A DNA stretch of 12,159 bases from NCBI GenBank assembly GCA_910579645.1, contig CAJTVK010000019.1, positions 32,469 through 44,627 on the forward strand, read 5' to 3'. The notes under the pieces were generated by a model that saw only the letters and a program-made list of their open reading frames with translations, made no database searches and had not been told where the DNA came from. Below are positions 1 through 7,628 of this stretch, piece by piece (the first letter of the stretch is position 1; each line of letters starts with the position of its first letter). The stretch is from an uncultured Lachnospiraceae bacterium (lineage in GTDB: Bacteria; Bacillota; Clostridia; Lachnospirales; Lachnospiraceae). The position numbers were made by a program, and so were the translations under genes.

Positions 1-2
1 CC

Positions 3-800
3 AGCGAACTGGAAAAATTCATGAAGCTTCTGTATAATACCATGCTGGACAATGAGGTCAGCGAGAAATATGCAAATCAGATTATCGATGAAATCGAGAA
101 GAACGCAAAGCCCAATACGCCCTTTGACTATGCGCTGACCAACATTTATCAGAAGATGATACTGAAATTCGGAAAGCAGGAAGGCATCACTCCTGCGGAA
201 AAAGGGACAAAAGTAATTTTTTTCATCGGCCCCACGGGCGTGGGGAAGACGACGACGATAGCCAAAATCGCTTCCAGATATATTGTGGATGAGAAGAAAA
301 AGGTGGCTCTCATTACGTCGGATACCTACCGCATTGCGGCGGCGGAGCAGCTGAGGACTTATGCGGGCATATTGGAGGTGCCGTTCCGCATTGTATACAC
401 ACCGGAAGAAATCAAGGAATCGCTGCGGGATTTTATCGGATTTGATTATATATTTGTGGATACTTCCGGCCATTCATATCAGAATGAGGAGCAGAAAGCG
501 GCGATGAAGGAGATTGTCCATTCGGTGGACGGAGAGGCGGAAAAGGAGGTTTTCCTGGTTCTGAGCGCAACGACAAAATACAGGGACCTGCTGAAGATTG
601 TGGATGCATATACGGAAGTCACAGGCTATAAGCTTATTTTTACCAAGTTGGATGAAACGAGTGCATATGGCAACTTGCTGAATATTAAATTGTATACGGG
701 AGCGGCGCTTTCTTATGTGACCTGCGGACAGAATGTGCCGGATGATTTGGAAGATTTCAATCCCCAGAAGACCGTAAAGCAGTTGCTTGGAGGAAAGTAG
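3..800 (+). CDS. flhF: Flagellar biosynthesis SRP-type GTPase FlhF (5' end missing)
   Basis: FlhF is a cytoplasmic GTPase of the SRP family that helps set flagellum position and number. The frame is already open at base 3, ahead of the first Met at 21, and FlhF proteins are usually 370-450 residues, so the start lies before the window. Numbering from the Met at base 21, the end of the N domain is followed by the G domain: P-loop GPTGVGKTTT (70-79), G2 motif DTYR (101-104), G3 motif DTSGH (147-151), G4 motif TKLD (208-211), and the closing loop near CGQNVPDDL (236-244). The N-terminal basic B domain is not in the window. G3 is slightly unusual: SRP GTPases normally read DTAGR. The stop at 798-800 partly forms the ribosome site of flhG, 15 bases downstream. 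The identification is firm; only the 5' end is unknown. Confidence 0.95.
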   Translation, partial: SELEKFMKLLYNTMLDNEVSEKYANQIIDEIEKNAKPNTPFDYALTNIYQKMILKFGKQEGITPAEKGTKVIFFIGPTGVGKTTTIAKIASRYIVDEKKKVALITSDTYRIAAAEQLRTYAGILEVPFRIVYTPEEIKESLRDFIGFDYIFVDTSGHSYQNEEQKAAMKEIVHSVDGEAEKEVFLVLSATTKYRDLLKIVDAYTEVTGYKLIFTKLDETSAYGNLLNIKLYTGAALSYVTCGQNVPDDLEDFNPQKTVKQLLGGK

Positions 801-815
801 GAGGAAAGTACGAGT

Positions 816-1694
816 ATGGATCAGGCTGAACAGTTAAGGAACCTCATAAAAGCCAACAGTCGTCCACAGAGGCCCTTGGCGCGCGTCCTGACAGTGACGA
901 GCGGAAAGGGGGGAGTCGGCAAGTCCAATACATCTATTAATCTGGCGATTCAGTTTCGGAAGATGGGGCAGAAAGTAATTATTTTGGATGCGGATTTTGG
1001 GCTTGCAAATATCGAGATTATGTTCGGCGCGGTGCCGAAGCATAATCTGAGTGATTTGATATACAAAGGAAAAAACATTAAGGAAATTATAACTTGGGGA
1101 CCCATGGAGGTGGGTTTTATTTCGGGCGGGTCCGGAATAACGGGGCTGTCGAATCTGACTTTGGATAACTTAAGGACAATTATTCAAAGTCTTTCGCAAT
1201 TGGATGAAATGGCCGATACTATAATTGTGGATACAGGGGCGGGCATTGCAGACTCGGTTATGGAGTTTCTGGTAGCCAGCAGTGAGATTCTGCTTGTCAC
1301 GACGCCGGAACCTACTTCCATCACGGATTCTTATTCTCTGCTGAAGGCGCTCAGCAGACATCCGCAATTTATCAAAGAAGAGACAAGAATTAAACTGGTG
1401 GCAAATAAAATTCAGAAGCCGGGGGACGGGAAAATATTGTATGAGAAGCTGAGCACCGTGGCCGGAAAATATCTGAAGACACCTATGGAATATTTGGGGG
1501 AGGTACCGGAGGATTCTCAGCTCAGCCGGGCAGTCATGCAGCAGAAACCGGTATCCATGGAATTCCCCCGTGCCAGGTCGGCGCAGGCTTATGAGCAGAT
1601 TGCGGCAATATTGACGGATATGCCCGTTGAGGAAACCGATAACAGGAGAGGGATGGCATCATTTTTCTCCCATATATTTAATATAAAAAGATAG
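816..1694 (+). CDS. flhG: FlhG (YlxH), MinD-type ATPase controlling flagellum number
   Basis: FlhG is a membrane-cycling ATPase that stimulates FlhF GTP hydrolysis and limits flagellum number. The 292 residues show all the expected parts. An N-terminal activator helix carries DQAEQLR (2-8), the motif known to stimulate FlhF. A deviant Walker A box, KGGVGKSN (31-38), has the signature lysine K31. LDADFGLAN (57-65) contains the Walker A' aspartate D60, and the switch II segment is DTGAG (139-143). The C terminus, FFSHIFNIKR, looks like the amphipathic membrane-targeting helix of MinD/FlhG proteins. The ATG is preceded by AGGAGG at 799-804, overlapping the flhF stop. Its place right behind flhF separates it from a cell-division MinD. 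Confidence 0.95.
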   Translation: MDQAEQLRNLIKANSRPQRPLARVLTVTSGKGGVGKSNTSINLAIQFRKMGQKVIILDADFGLANIEIMFGAVPKHNLSDLIYKGKNIKEIITWGPMEVGFISGGSGITGLSNLTLDNLRTIIQSLSQLDEMADTIIVDTGAGIADSVMEFLVASSEILLVTTPEPTSITDSYSLLKALSRHPQFIKEETRIKLVANKIQKPGDGKILYEKLSTVAGKYLKTPMEYLGEVPEDSQLSRAVMQQKPVSMEFPRARSAQAYEQIAAILTDMPVEETDNRRGMASFFSHIFNIKR

Positions 1695-1705
1695 GGGATG
1701 AGAAG

Positions 1706-2440
1706 ATGGCGGGATTATTATCAAAGTATGTGCTGCCGGGGGACAGGGTAGACATACGCACGGTCAAAAAAAGACGGAACCAGGAGGAAGAGCCGGAGGT
1801 CAGGATCTATCAGACACATGTATATGATGTCTTAAGCGGGGATCGGATAGAGGTAGTCATGCCCATGGAGCAGACAAAACTGATTGTGCTTCCCATCGGC
1901 TCGGAACATGACATGATTTTCTGTGCCAAGAGCGGGATGTACCAATGCAGGGTAAAAGTAGTGGACAGAGATAAGAAAGGCGAAAATTATCTGCTGGTCA
2001 TGGATTTGATAAGCAACCTGTGCAAAGAGCAGAGAAGGGAGTATTACCGGTTCAGCTGCGCGCTGGAGATGCAGTCACGAAGGCTGGAGGCGGAAGAGGC
2101 TCAGGCCGTGGAGAAAGAGGTAATTGTGGAGGAGCAGGTGATGCCCAACCTGCCGCTTAAGAGAAGCATTATCGTAGATATCAGCGGGGGAGGGCTGCGG
2201 TTCGTTTCGGACCATACTTATGAACTGGGCAGTATCCTGCTTTGCAGGTATCAGCTGGATATGGAGGATAAGAACAAAACATTTGAACTGCTGGGAAAGG
2301 TACTGGCAGTGAATGAGGTGGAGAACCGCCCCGGATTTTACGAACACCGGGTGCAATATATAAATATAGACAAGGACGAACGGGAAGAAATTATCAAATT
2401 TATTTTCAAAGAAGAACGGAAAGACCTGAAAAAAAGGTAA
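1706..2440 (+). CDS. PilZ-domain c-di-GMP receptor, YcgR-like flagellar brake
   Basis: This 244-residue protein has the two-domain layout of YcgR/MotI-type brakes: an N-terminal beta-rich domain (about 10-105) and a C-terminal PilZ domain. The c-di-GMP contacts are visible: an RxxxR motif at R111-R115 (within QRREYYRF) and a DxSxxG motif at 158-163 (DISGGG). Between them is a charged insertion, about 125-148, rich in Glu and Val. From the family, c-di-GMP-bound protein is expected to act on the flagellar stator or rotor to slow swimming. The gene starts 11 bases after flhG, with a G-rich site (aggggatgag) upstream. It has no equivalent at this point in the B. subtilis operon, where the PilZ brake gene lies elsewhere. 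Its target here is inferred. Confidence 0.88.
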   Translation: MAGLLSKYVLPGDRVDIRTVKKRRNQEEEPEVRIYQTHVYDVLSGDRIEVVMPMEQTKLIVLPIGSEHDMIFCAKSGMYQCRVKVVDRDKKGENYLLVMDLISNLCKEQRREYYRFSCALEMQSRRLEAEEAQAVEKEVIVEEQVMPNLPLKRSIIVDISGGGLRFVSDHTYELGSILLCRYQLDMEDKNKTFELLGKVLAVNEVENRPGFYEHRVQYINIDKDEREEIIKFIFKEERKDLKKR

Positions 2441-2495
2441 CAGATTGCTGAATTAGGGAACCCAACCGACAGATTGGGGGGATTGGAGAGTTTTT

Positions 2496-3566
2496 ATGAA
2501 AAAAATATTGATAGTTGATGACTCTGCACTCGTGAGAAGAGTTCTGTGTGATATAATTAATAAAGATGAAAGATTCCAAGTGGAGGATAGGGCTGCCAAC
2601 GGTTTGGAAGCATTGGAACTGTTGGAGAGAAAAAGCTATGATGCGGTAGTCTTGGACATCAACATGCCGAAGATGGACGGACTTACCGTGCTGAAAGAAC
2701 TGCAGAAACGTAAGATTCCGGCAAGGGTAGTCATGGCCAGCACCTATACAAAGGAAGGCGCAAAGATTACAATGGATGCCTTGGAACTGGGGGCCATTGA
2801 TTTCGTACATAAGCCGGACAATGCGGCAGGGTGCAGGAGGGACGGTTTCCAGAGCCGCCTGATAGAGATTCTGGCGGCGGTGACGGAGAGCAAGATGCCG
2901 TCATTCTCGAAGCCTTTTTCCATTGAGGAAGTAAAGAAATCGCGAAAAATGGTGGATTTGCTCAGCAAGCATGAGGGTAAGCTGACCGGTAAGAGGATTG
3001 TTGCGCTGGCCAGTTCCACGGGCGGCCCGAGAGCGCTGCAGTCCGTCATTCCGAGATTGTCCGGAAAGCTGAATGCGCCGGTAGTTATCGTACAGCATAT
3101 GCCCATGGGCTTCACTACGTCTTTGGCGGAGAGGCTTAACAATCTCAGCGAGCTGACCGTGAAAGAGGCCAAAGAAGGCGATGAACTGATAGCCGGCAAT
3201 GTATACCTCGCCATGGGCGGTAAACATCTGAACGTGAATTACTCCGGCGGCAAGCATGTCATCCATTATTCGGACGAACCGACGCGGGAGGGCGTGAAGC
3301 CTTGTGCGGATTATATGTACGAATCTCTTGCGCGGAGCAGCTATGACAATATCATATGCGTCGTCCTGACCGGGATGGGGGCGGACGGAACCAAAGGAAT
3401 CTCTTATCTGAAAAACAAAAAGAAAATTCATGTTATTGCTCAGAATGAGGAAAGCTGCGCGGTATATGGCATGCCTAAGAACGTCGTGAACGCAGGGATG
3501 GCAAATCAAGTGGTTCCTTTGGAGCAGGTCGCACAGGAAATAATGATGAACGTGGGGGTAATGTAA
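2496..3566 (+). CDS. cheB: Chemotaxis protein-glutamate methylesterase/deamidase CheB
   Basis: CheB removes methyl groups from chemoreceptor glutamates and can deamidate receptor glutamines. The 356 residues contain an N-terminal receiver domain (1-120) with acidic pocket D8/D9, phospho-acceptor D54 (in VVLDINMP) and K106. A linker (about 120-165) leads to the methylesterase domain. Its catalytic triad is S174 (in ASSTGGP), H201 (in VQHMP) and D297 (in LTGMGADG). Phosphorylation of D54 by CheA is expected to relieve inhibition of the esterase. A GGAGAG site at 2485-2490 precedes the ATG. The 55-base gap from the PilZ gene is the largest in the operon. The stop is separated from the cheA ATG by a single base, which suggests translational coupling. 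The partner CheR is not in the window. Confidence 0.97.
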   Translation: MKKILIVDDSALVRRVLCDIINKDERFQVEDRAANGLEALELLERKSYDAVVLDINMPKMDGLTVLKELQKRKIPARVVMASTYTKEGAKITMDALELGAIDFVHKPDNAAGCRRDGFQSRLIEILAAVTESKMPSFSKPFSIEEVKKSRKMVDLLSKHEGKLTGKRIVALASSTGGPRALQSVIPRLSGKLNAPVVIVQHMPMGFTTSLAERLNNLSELTVKEAKEGDELIAGNVYLAMGGKHLNVNYSGGKHVIHYSDEPTREGVKPCADYMYESLARSSYDNIICVVLTGMGADGTKGISYLKNKKKIHVIAQNEESCAVYGMPKNVVNAGMANQVVPLEQVAQEIMMNVGVM

Positions 3567-3567
3567 A

Positions 3568-5664
3568 ATGGATGTAAGCCAATATCTCGAAATATTTATT
3601 GACGAAACAAAGGAACATCTGCAAAACTTGAATACAGAGATTCTGAATCTGGAACAGGATTCGGAAAATGTGAATACAATTAACGAAATCTTCCGGGCAG
3701 CCCATTCCCTGAAAGGCATGGCAGGAACCATGGGATTTAAGAGAATGCAGACTCTGACTCATGATATGGAGAATGTTTTCTCGGAAGTTCGCAACGGGTC
3801 CATTAAAGTAAAAGGCAATATGATAGACATTCTTTTCCAGTGCCTGGATGCATTGGAGGAATATCTGAATATTATTCAGGAAACCGGCGACGAGGGAACC
3901 AATGACAACGATCCCTTAGTAAAACAACTGAATGAGGTGCTGAATTCCAAGGAAGGCGGGGAGCCGGCAAAGAAAGCGGCGGAGCCGGCCAAAAAAGCAG
4001 AGTCAAATGATGCGGACGGGCAGAAATGGCTGTCTATTAAGTACGATGAGACGCAGAAGCATGTCCTCCGGGAGGCAGTGGCGCAGGGCAAGAATATTTT
4101 CGGCCTGACGGTAAAAGTGCAGGAGGCCTGCATCCTTAAGGCGGCAAGGGCGTTCCTTGTGTTTAAGGCGTTGGAGGATCTGGGGGAAGTCATTATCTCC
4201 AATCCGTCGGTGCAGGATATAGAAGACGAGAAATTCGATTTGGATTTCAGTTTGGTATTTATTACGGAAAGCCCGTTGGATAGGGTGATTCAGGTAGTGA
4301 AAAGCGTATCGGAAATAGAGGATGCGCAGGGAGCGGCCATAAGCGGCGAGAAAATAAAGGATATTGCCGGGGAAGCCGCACCGAAAGAAGAGACGCCGGC
4401 ACCGGAGCCGGAGGCAGTGGCGGAGAAGCCGGCCGCAGAGAAGCAGCCGCCGGTACCGCAGGCAAGTACTGCAAAAGGAAATGAAAAGAAGAATCAGGTA
4501 TCGAAGCCGGCGGTGAACCGGACGGTACGTGTGGATATCGAAAAGCTGGATGTGCTGATGAACCTTGTCAGCGAGCTGATTATTGCGAAGAACTCGCTTG
4601 TATCCGCTTCGGTAGGGGACAGGGGAACGAACAGCGGCGTGAACGAACATATTGAATATCTGGAGAGCGTGACCACGAACCTGCATGAGTCCGTCATGAA
4701 GGTCAGGATGGTTCCCATTGAGAGCGTGGTAAGTAAATTCCCCCGTATGATCAGGGATCTTACCAAGAAGCTGAATAAGAAAATGGAACTGTACATGTCC
4801 GGGGAAGAGACGGAACTGGACCGTACCGTGGTAGATGAAATCGGGGATCCGCTGATGCATTTGCTGAGGAATGCGGCAGACCATGGCTTGGAGTCGGGAG
4901 AAGTCCGCAAGGCGGCTGGGAAGCCGGAAGTAGGCTCCATTTTCCTGGATGCTTATCAGGACGGAAACAATGTAGTGATTGAAGTGCGTGACGACGGCGC
5001 GGGCATCAATGTGGACGAAGTCAGGGAGAAGGCAATCAGCAAAGGAGTCATTACGCCGGAACAGGGCGAGAACATGACCGAGCAGGAAATCACCAATCTG
5101 CTGTTCCATGCAGGGTTCTCCACCGCAAAGCAGGTGTCGGATATATCCGGCAGAGGCGTCGGGCTGGATGTGGTAAGGTCCAAAATCGAGGCACTCAGCG
5201 GTGAAGTGGAAGTGAAGAGCAAGATGGGAGTGGGCAGTACATGGACCATCAGGCTGCCGCTGACGCTGGCTATCATCCAGGCGCTCATGGTAGATGTGGG
5301 CGGCGAGAAATATGCCATTTCACTTGGCTCCATCCAGACAATCGAAGACATTACGCCGGATGAGATTAAGACGGTACAGAACAAAGAAGTTATTAATCTG
5401 AGGGGAATCGTCATTCCGATTATCAGGCTGAACGGAGTCCTTGATATCGAAAGCAAAAAGAATCCGGAAGACAATATGACAGTGGTTATTGTGAAGAAGG
5501 GTGACAGGCTGGCAGGGCTTGTTGTGGACGAACTGATGGGACAGCAGGAAATCGTCATCAAGTCGCTGGGCAGATATATCACCAAATGCAAGATTATCAG
5601 CGGCGCAACAATTCTGGGTGACGGCGAGGTTGCATTGATTCTTGATACAAATGCATTGTTTTAA
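3568..5664 (+). CDS. cheA: Chemotaxis histidine kinase CheA
   Basis: CheA phosphorylates CheY and CheB in response to receptors. The 698 residues carry all five domains. P1/HPt has phospho-histidine H46 (AAHSLKGMAG). P2 (about 152-258) should bind CheY/CheB. P3 dimerization begins near TVRVDIEKLD (319). P4, the ATP-binding domain, has the N box around N435 (HLLRNAADHG), the G1 box DDGAG (475-479), the F box near FHAGFSTAKQ (513-522) and the G2 box GRGVGLDVV (528-536). P5 (about 565-698) is CheW-like and couples to receptors. P2 is flanked by low-complexity linkers: an EPAKKA tandem repeat (132-145) and a Pro/Ala/Glu-rich stretch (about 268-315). The ATG sits one base after the cheB stop, with the G-rich site (gtggggg) inside cheB. 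Confidence 0.98.
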   Translation: MDVSQYLEIFIDETKEHLQNLNTEILNLEQDSENVNTINEIFRAAHSLKGMAGTMGFKRMQTLTHDMENVFSEVRNGSIKVKGNMIDILFQCLDALEEYLNIIQETGDEGTNDNDPLVKQLNEVLNSKEGGEPAKKAAEPAKKAESNDADGQKWLSIKYDETQKHVLREAVAQGKNIFGLTVKVQEACILKAARAFLVFKALEDLGEVIISNPSVQDIEDEKFDLDFSLVFITESPLDRVIQVVKSVSEIEDAQGAAISGEKIKDIAGEAAPKEETPAPEPEAVAEKPAAEKQPPVPQASTAKGNEKKNQVSKPAVNRTVRVDIEKLDVLMNLVSELIIAKNSLVSASVGDRGTNSGVNEHIEYLESVTTNLHESVMKVRMVPIESVVSKFPRMIRDLTKKLNKKMELYMSGEETELDRTVVDEIGDPLMHLLRNAADHGLESGEVRKAAGKPEVGSIFLDAYQDGNNVVIEVRDDGAGINVDEVREKAISKGVITPEQGENMTEQEITNLLFHAGFSTAKQVSDISGRGVGLDVVRSKIEALSGEVEVKSKMGVGSTWTIRLPLTLAIIQALMVDVGGEKYAISLGSIQTIEDITPDEIKTVQNKEVINLRGIVIPIIRLNGVLDIESKKNPEDNMTVVIVKKGDRLAGLVVDELMGQQEIVIKSLGRYITKCKIISGATILGDGEVALILDTNALF
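3961..4002 (+). repeat. Tandem 21-base repeat in the cheA P1-P2 linker
   Basis: Two copies of a 21-base unit encode EPAKKAA then EPAKKAE (CheA residues 132-145). The copies differ at a few bases. They fall in the flexible linker between the HPt domain and P2, where length variation is expected to be tolerated. Confidence 0.7.
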
Positions 5665-5675
5665 GTTCATATTGC

Positions 5676-5682
5676 AGGAGGG
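5676..5682 (+). promoter_or_regulatory. Ribosome binding site that decides the cheW start
   Basis: AGGAGGG lies 9 bases before the ATG at 5692 but only 3 before the in-frame GTG at 5686. The normal spacing favours the ATG, making CheW 154 rather than 156 residues. Confidence 0.65.
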
Positions 5683-5691
5683 ACAGTGAAT

Positions 5692-6156
5692 ATGGAAGAT
5701 TTAAAGGATTTACGGAATGAGACTACCCAGTTTATAATTGTTCGGCTGGGGGAGGAACAATACGGGATAGATATCAAGTATGTGGATAATATTGTGCGGA
5801 TGCAGCATATCACAAGGGTGCCCAAGGTACAGCCATATCTGAAAGGCGTCATCAATCTGCGGGGGGAAGTGATTCCTGTCATGAGTATCCGGGTGAAGAT
5901 GGATCTGCCGGCGGACGAGTACACGAAAGCTACGAGGATCATTATTCTGAAGCTGGAGCAGCAGGGGAACATCGGCATTATCGTGGACGAAGTGAAGGAA
6001 GTCGTCACACTGGAAAATTCACAGATTGAAAAAGTTGCTTATGACAGCAAGGAAGAAAAGGATTATTATATCTTCGCCATAGGGAAATATGCGGACGGCG
6101 GCTTGATATCCTTGCTGGATTTAAATGCAGTTGTACTGGAAAAAGAAAGCGTATAG
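5692..6156 (+). CDS. cheW: Chemotaxis coupling protein CheW
   Basis: CheW is the adaptor linking CheA (through P5) to chemoreceptors in the signalling array. The protein is a single CheW domain of 154 residues: the first beta strand TTQFIIVRLGEEQYGIDI (11-28), the conserved segment KGVINLRGEVIPVM (51-64) and the later strand GIIVDEVKEVV (95-105). There are no transmembrane segments or added receiver domain, so it is CheW rather than CheV. The ATG at 5692 is chosen over the upstream in-frame GTG at 5686 because of ribosome-site spacing. The gene follows cheA by 27 bases, and its stop overlaps the purine-rich site used by cheC. Confidence 0.95.
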   Translation: MEDLKDLRNETTQFIIVRLGEEQYGIDIKYVDNIVRMQHITRVPKVQPYLKGVINLRGEVIPVMSIRVKMDLPADEYTKATRIIILKLEQQGNIGIIVDEVKEVVTLENSQIEKVAYDSKEEKDYYIFAIGKYADGGLISLLDLNAVVLEKESV

Positions 6157-6168
6157 GAGGTCATTATA

Positions 6169-6789
6169 GTGGCTGATCTTACTTTGGAGACAATGTCTAA
6201 TCAATATTTCGATGTTTTGAAAGAGTTGGGAAACATAGGGGCGGGCAATGCGACAACGGCGCTTGCCCAGATGCTCCAGTGTAAAGTGGATATGTCCGTG
6301 CCTCAGGTTAAGCTGCTTGAGTTCAAAGATGTGGCGACCCTGATGGGCGGTGAGGAACAGCTTATGGCAGGTATTTACCTCGGGGTGGAAGGGGATATTA
6401 CCGGAAGCATTATGTTCCTTCTGGAACAGAAGAGTGCAAGGCATCTGGTCGGCAAGCTGATGGGCATGCCGACGGAAGGAGATAAGTTTACCGAGATGGA
6501 GATATCCGCCTTGCAGGAAGTGGGGAATATCATTACCGGTTCTTATCTGAATTCGCTGTCCATGATGACAAACCTGAAGATATATCCGACCATCCCTTCT
6601 CTGGCGATGGATATGGCGGCGGCTATATTGAGCGTGCCGGCTATAGAGTTTGGGGTAATAGGGGATAATATCCTTTTGATTCAGACCCAGTTTTTTGATG
6701 AAATACAGCTGGATGGATATTTTATTCTGATTCCGGAATTGGAATCTTATGTAAAAATTTTGTCGTCTCTTGGAATTTCGTGGGGATAA
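6169..6789 (+). CDS. cheC: CheY~P phosphatase CheC
   Basis: CheC dephosphorylates CheY~P and, in B. subtilis, binds CheD to link adaptation to the level of CheY~P. At 206 residues the protein is the usual CheC size. Both pseudo-symmetric active-site helices are intact: E19/N22 in KELGNIGAGN and E117/N120 in LQEVGNIITGS, the E-x-x-N pattern of the CheC/CheX/FliY family. There is no C-terminal SpoA domain, which excludes FliY/FliN. The start is GTG, preceded by AGGAGG at 6155-6160 with an 8-base spacer. Immediate adjacency to cheD fits their known partnership. No CheZ or CheX is seen, so this is the only CheY~P phosphatase in the window. Confidence 0.96.
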   Translation: MADLTLETMSNQYFDVLKELGNIGAGNATTALAQMLQCKVDMSVPQVKLLEFKDVATLMGGEEQLMAGIYLGVEGDITGSIMFLLEQKSARHLVGKLMGMPTEGDKFTEMEISALQEVGNIITGSYLNSLSMMTNLKIYPTIPSLAMDMAAAILSVPAIEFGVIGDNILLIQTQFFDEIQLDGYFILIPELESYVKILSSLGISWG

Positions 6790-6819
6790 TAGATACGAAG
6801 GTTGGGAGCTGGGAAAGAT

Positions 6820-7305
6820 ATGAGTGAAGTAATTAAAGTAGGAATGGCAGATCTGAATATATGTGTCAGTCCGAATTCTATCACTACGTTAGGGTTAGGA
6901 TCATGCGTCGGCATCGCAATCAGGGATCCGGTGACCAAAGTCGGCGGCCTGGCGCATATTATGTTGCCGGACAGCACACAAATAAGGAATAACAGCAACA
7001 TCCCGAAGTTTGCGGATACCGGGATTGCCGAACTGGTAAGGCTGATGGTGGCAAAGGGCGCCAACAGGGGCCGCATGGTAGCCAAGATAGCCGGCGGGGC
7101 GCAGATGTTTGCTTTTCAGAATAAAATGGAAATGGTGCGTATCGGGGAACGGAATGTGGAGGCGGCACGGAAAAAGCTGGGGGAACTCAAGATACCGATT
7201 CTGGCTTCGGACACCGGGGACAGCTACGGGAGGACGGTAATTTTCTACCCGGAGAACGGTGATTTTGTCATTAAGGCCGTAGGAAGGCCACAGAAGGTAA
7301 TATAG
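6820..7305 (+). CDS. cheD: Chemoreceptor glutamine deamidase CheD
   Basis: CheD converts specific receptor glutamines to glutamates and is regulated by CheC. Starting from the ATG at 6820 the protein has 161 residues. Family catalytic residues are visible: C29 in GLGSCVGIAI, H46 in GGLAHIMLP, and the threonine six residues before the Cys (T23). The segment GGAQMF, typical of CheD, is also present. An in-frame TTG at 6802 would add six residues. I prefer the ATG because it begins the conserved-looking MSEVIKVGMADL and because TTG is a rare start with only a weak site before it. The ribosome site for the ATG is also weak (GGGAG at 6804-6808). The gap from cheC is 30 bases. Confidence 0.95.
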   Translation: MSEVIKVGMADLNICVSPNSITTLGLGSCVGIAIRDPVTKVGGLAHIMLPDSTQIRNNSNIPKFADTGIAELVRLMVAKGANRGRMVAKIAGGAQMFAFQNKMEMVRIGERNVEAARKKLGELKIPILASDTGDSYGRTVIFYPENGDFVIKAVGRPQKVI

Positions 7306-7323
7306 AAGGCGGGGAGACCGATC

Positions 7324-7602
7324 ATGAAAAGAAAACTGATACCACCTTTTTGGATGCTATTGGCAGGGGCGGTCAGCAGTCTGATTATGTACATTCTTCA
7401 TTATGAAACGAAAAATATGCTGATAATACTGCTTGGCGTGCTGGTTGTTTTTTATATGATAGGATGTCTGTTCAAATGGATGCTGGATTTGTTCGAAAAG
7501 CAGAACGAGCCGTTAATGGAAGAGAAAGAAATTGTGTCGGAGGACGAACTGGCGGAAGCAATGGCCGGGATGGATGAAGGACAGGTGGATGTGGATAGCT
7601 GA
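7324..7602 (+). CDS. Small two-helix membrane protein of unknown function
   Basis: I do not recognise this 92-residue protein. Two hydrophobic helices are visible: about 7-25 (PPFWMLLAGAVSSLIMYIL) and about 32-50 (MLIILLGVLVVFYMIGCLF), joined by a short polar loop. The basic N terminus MKRK and the inside-positive tendency suggest both ends are cytoplasmic. The C-terminal ~35 residues are highly acidic (Glu/Asp-rich, ending in VDVDS) and probably disordered. It is 18 bases after cheD, with a GGGGAG site at 7311-7316, and 26 bases before fliA. No equivalent lies between cheD and sigD in B. subtilis. Location implies a motility-related membrane role, but the sequence gives no catalytic motif. 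Confidence 0.8.
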   Translation: MKRKLIPPFWMLLAGAVSSLIMYILHYETKNMLIILLGVLVVFYMIGCLFKWMLDLFEKQNEPLMEEKEIVSEDELAEAMAGMDEGQVDVDS

Positions 7603-7628
7603 TTGAATAAGGACATCAGGAGGAGAGT

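Noticed and set aside
1184..1219. Possible sigma-28 promoter inside flhG (GCCGATAC at 1212-1219)
   Set aside because: The -10-like element is good, but the nearest CAAA-like -35 is about 22 bases away, not the ~15 expected, so this is probably coding sequence coincidence.
2441..2495. Possible internal promoter or regulatory hairpin before cheB
   Set aside because: The 55-base gap has only a 5-bp stem (CCCAA 2461-2465 with TTGGG 2474-2478) and no paired -35/-10 elements. It is too weak to call.
4003..5109. Long minus-strand open frame (368 codons) opposite cheA
   Set aside because: It lies wholly within cheA, is rich in Arg, His and Leu as expected for an antisense shadow, and has no ribosome site or family resemblance. 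The same applies to the other antisense frames opposite cheB, cheA, fapA and the SwrB-like gene.
6802..6819. TTG start for CheD adding six residues
   Set aside because: The ATG at 6820 begins the conserved-looking N terminus, and TTG has no better ribosome site.
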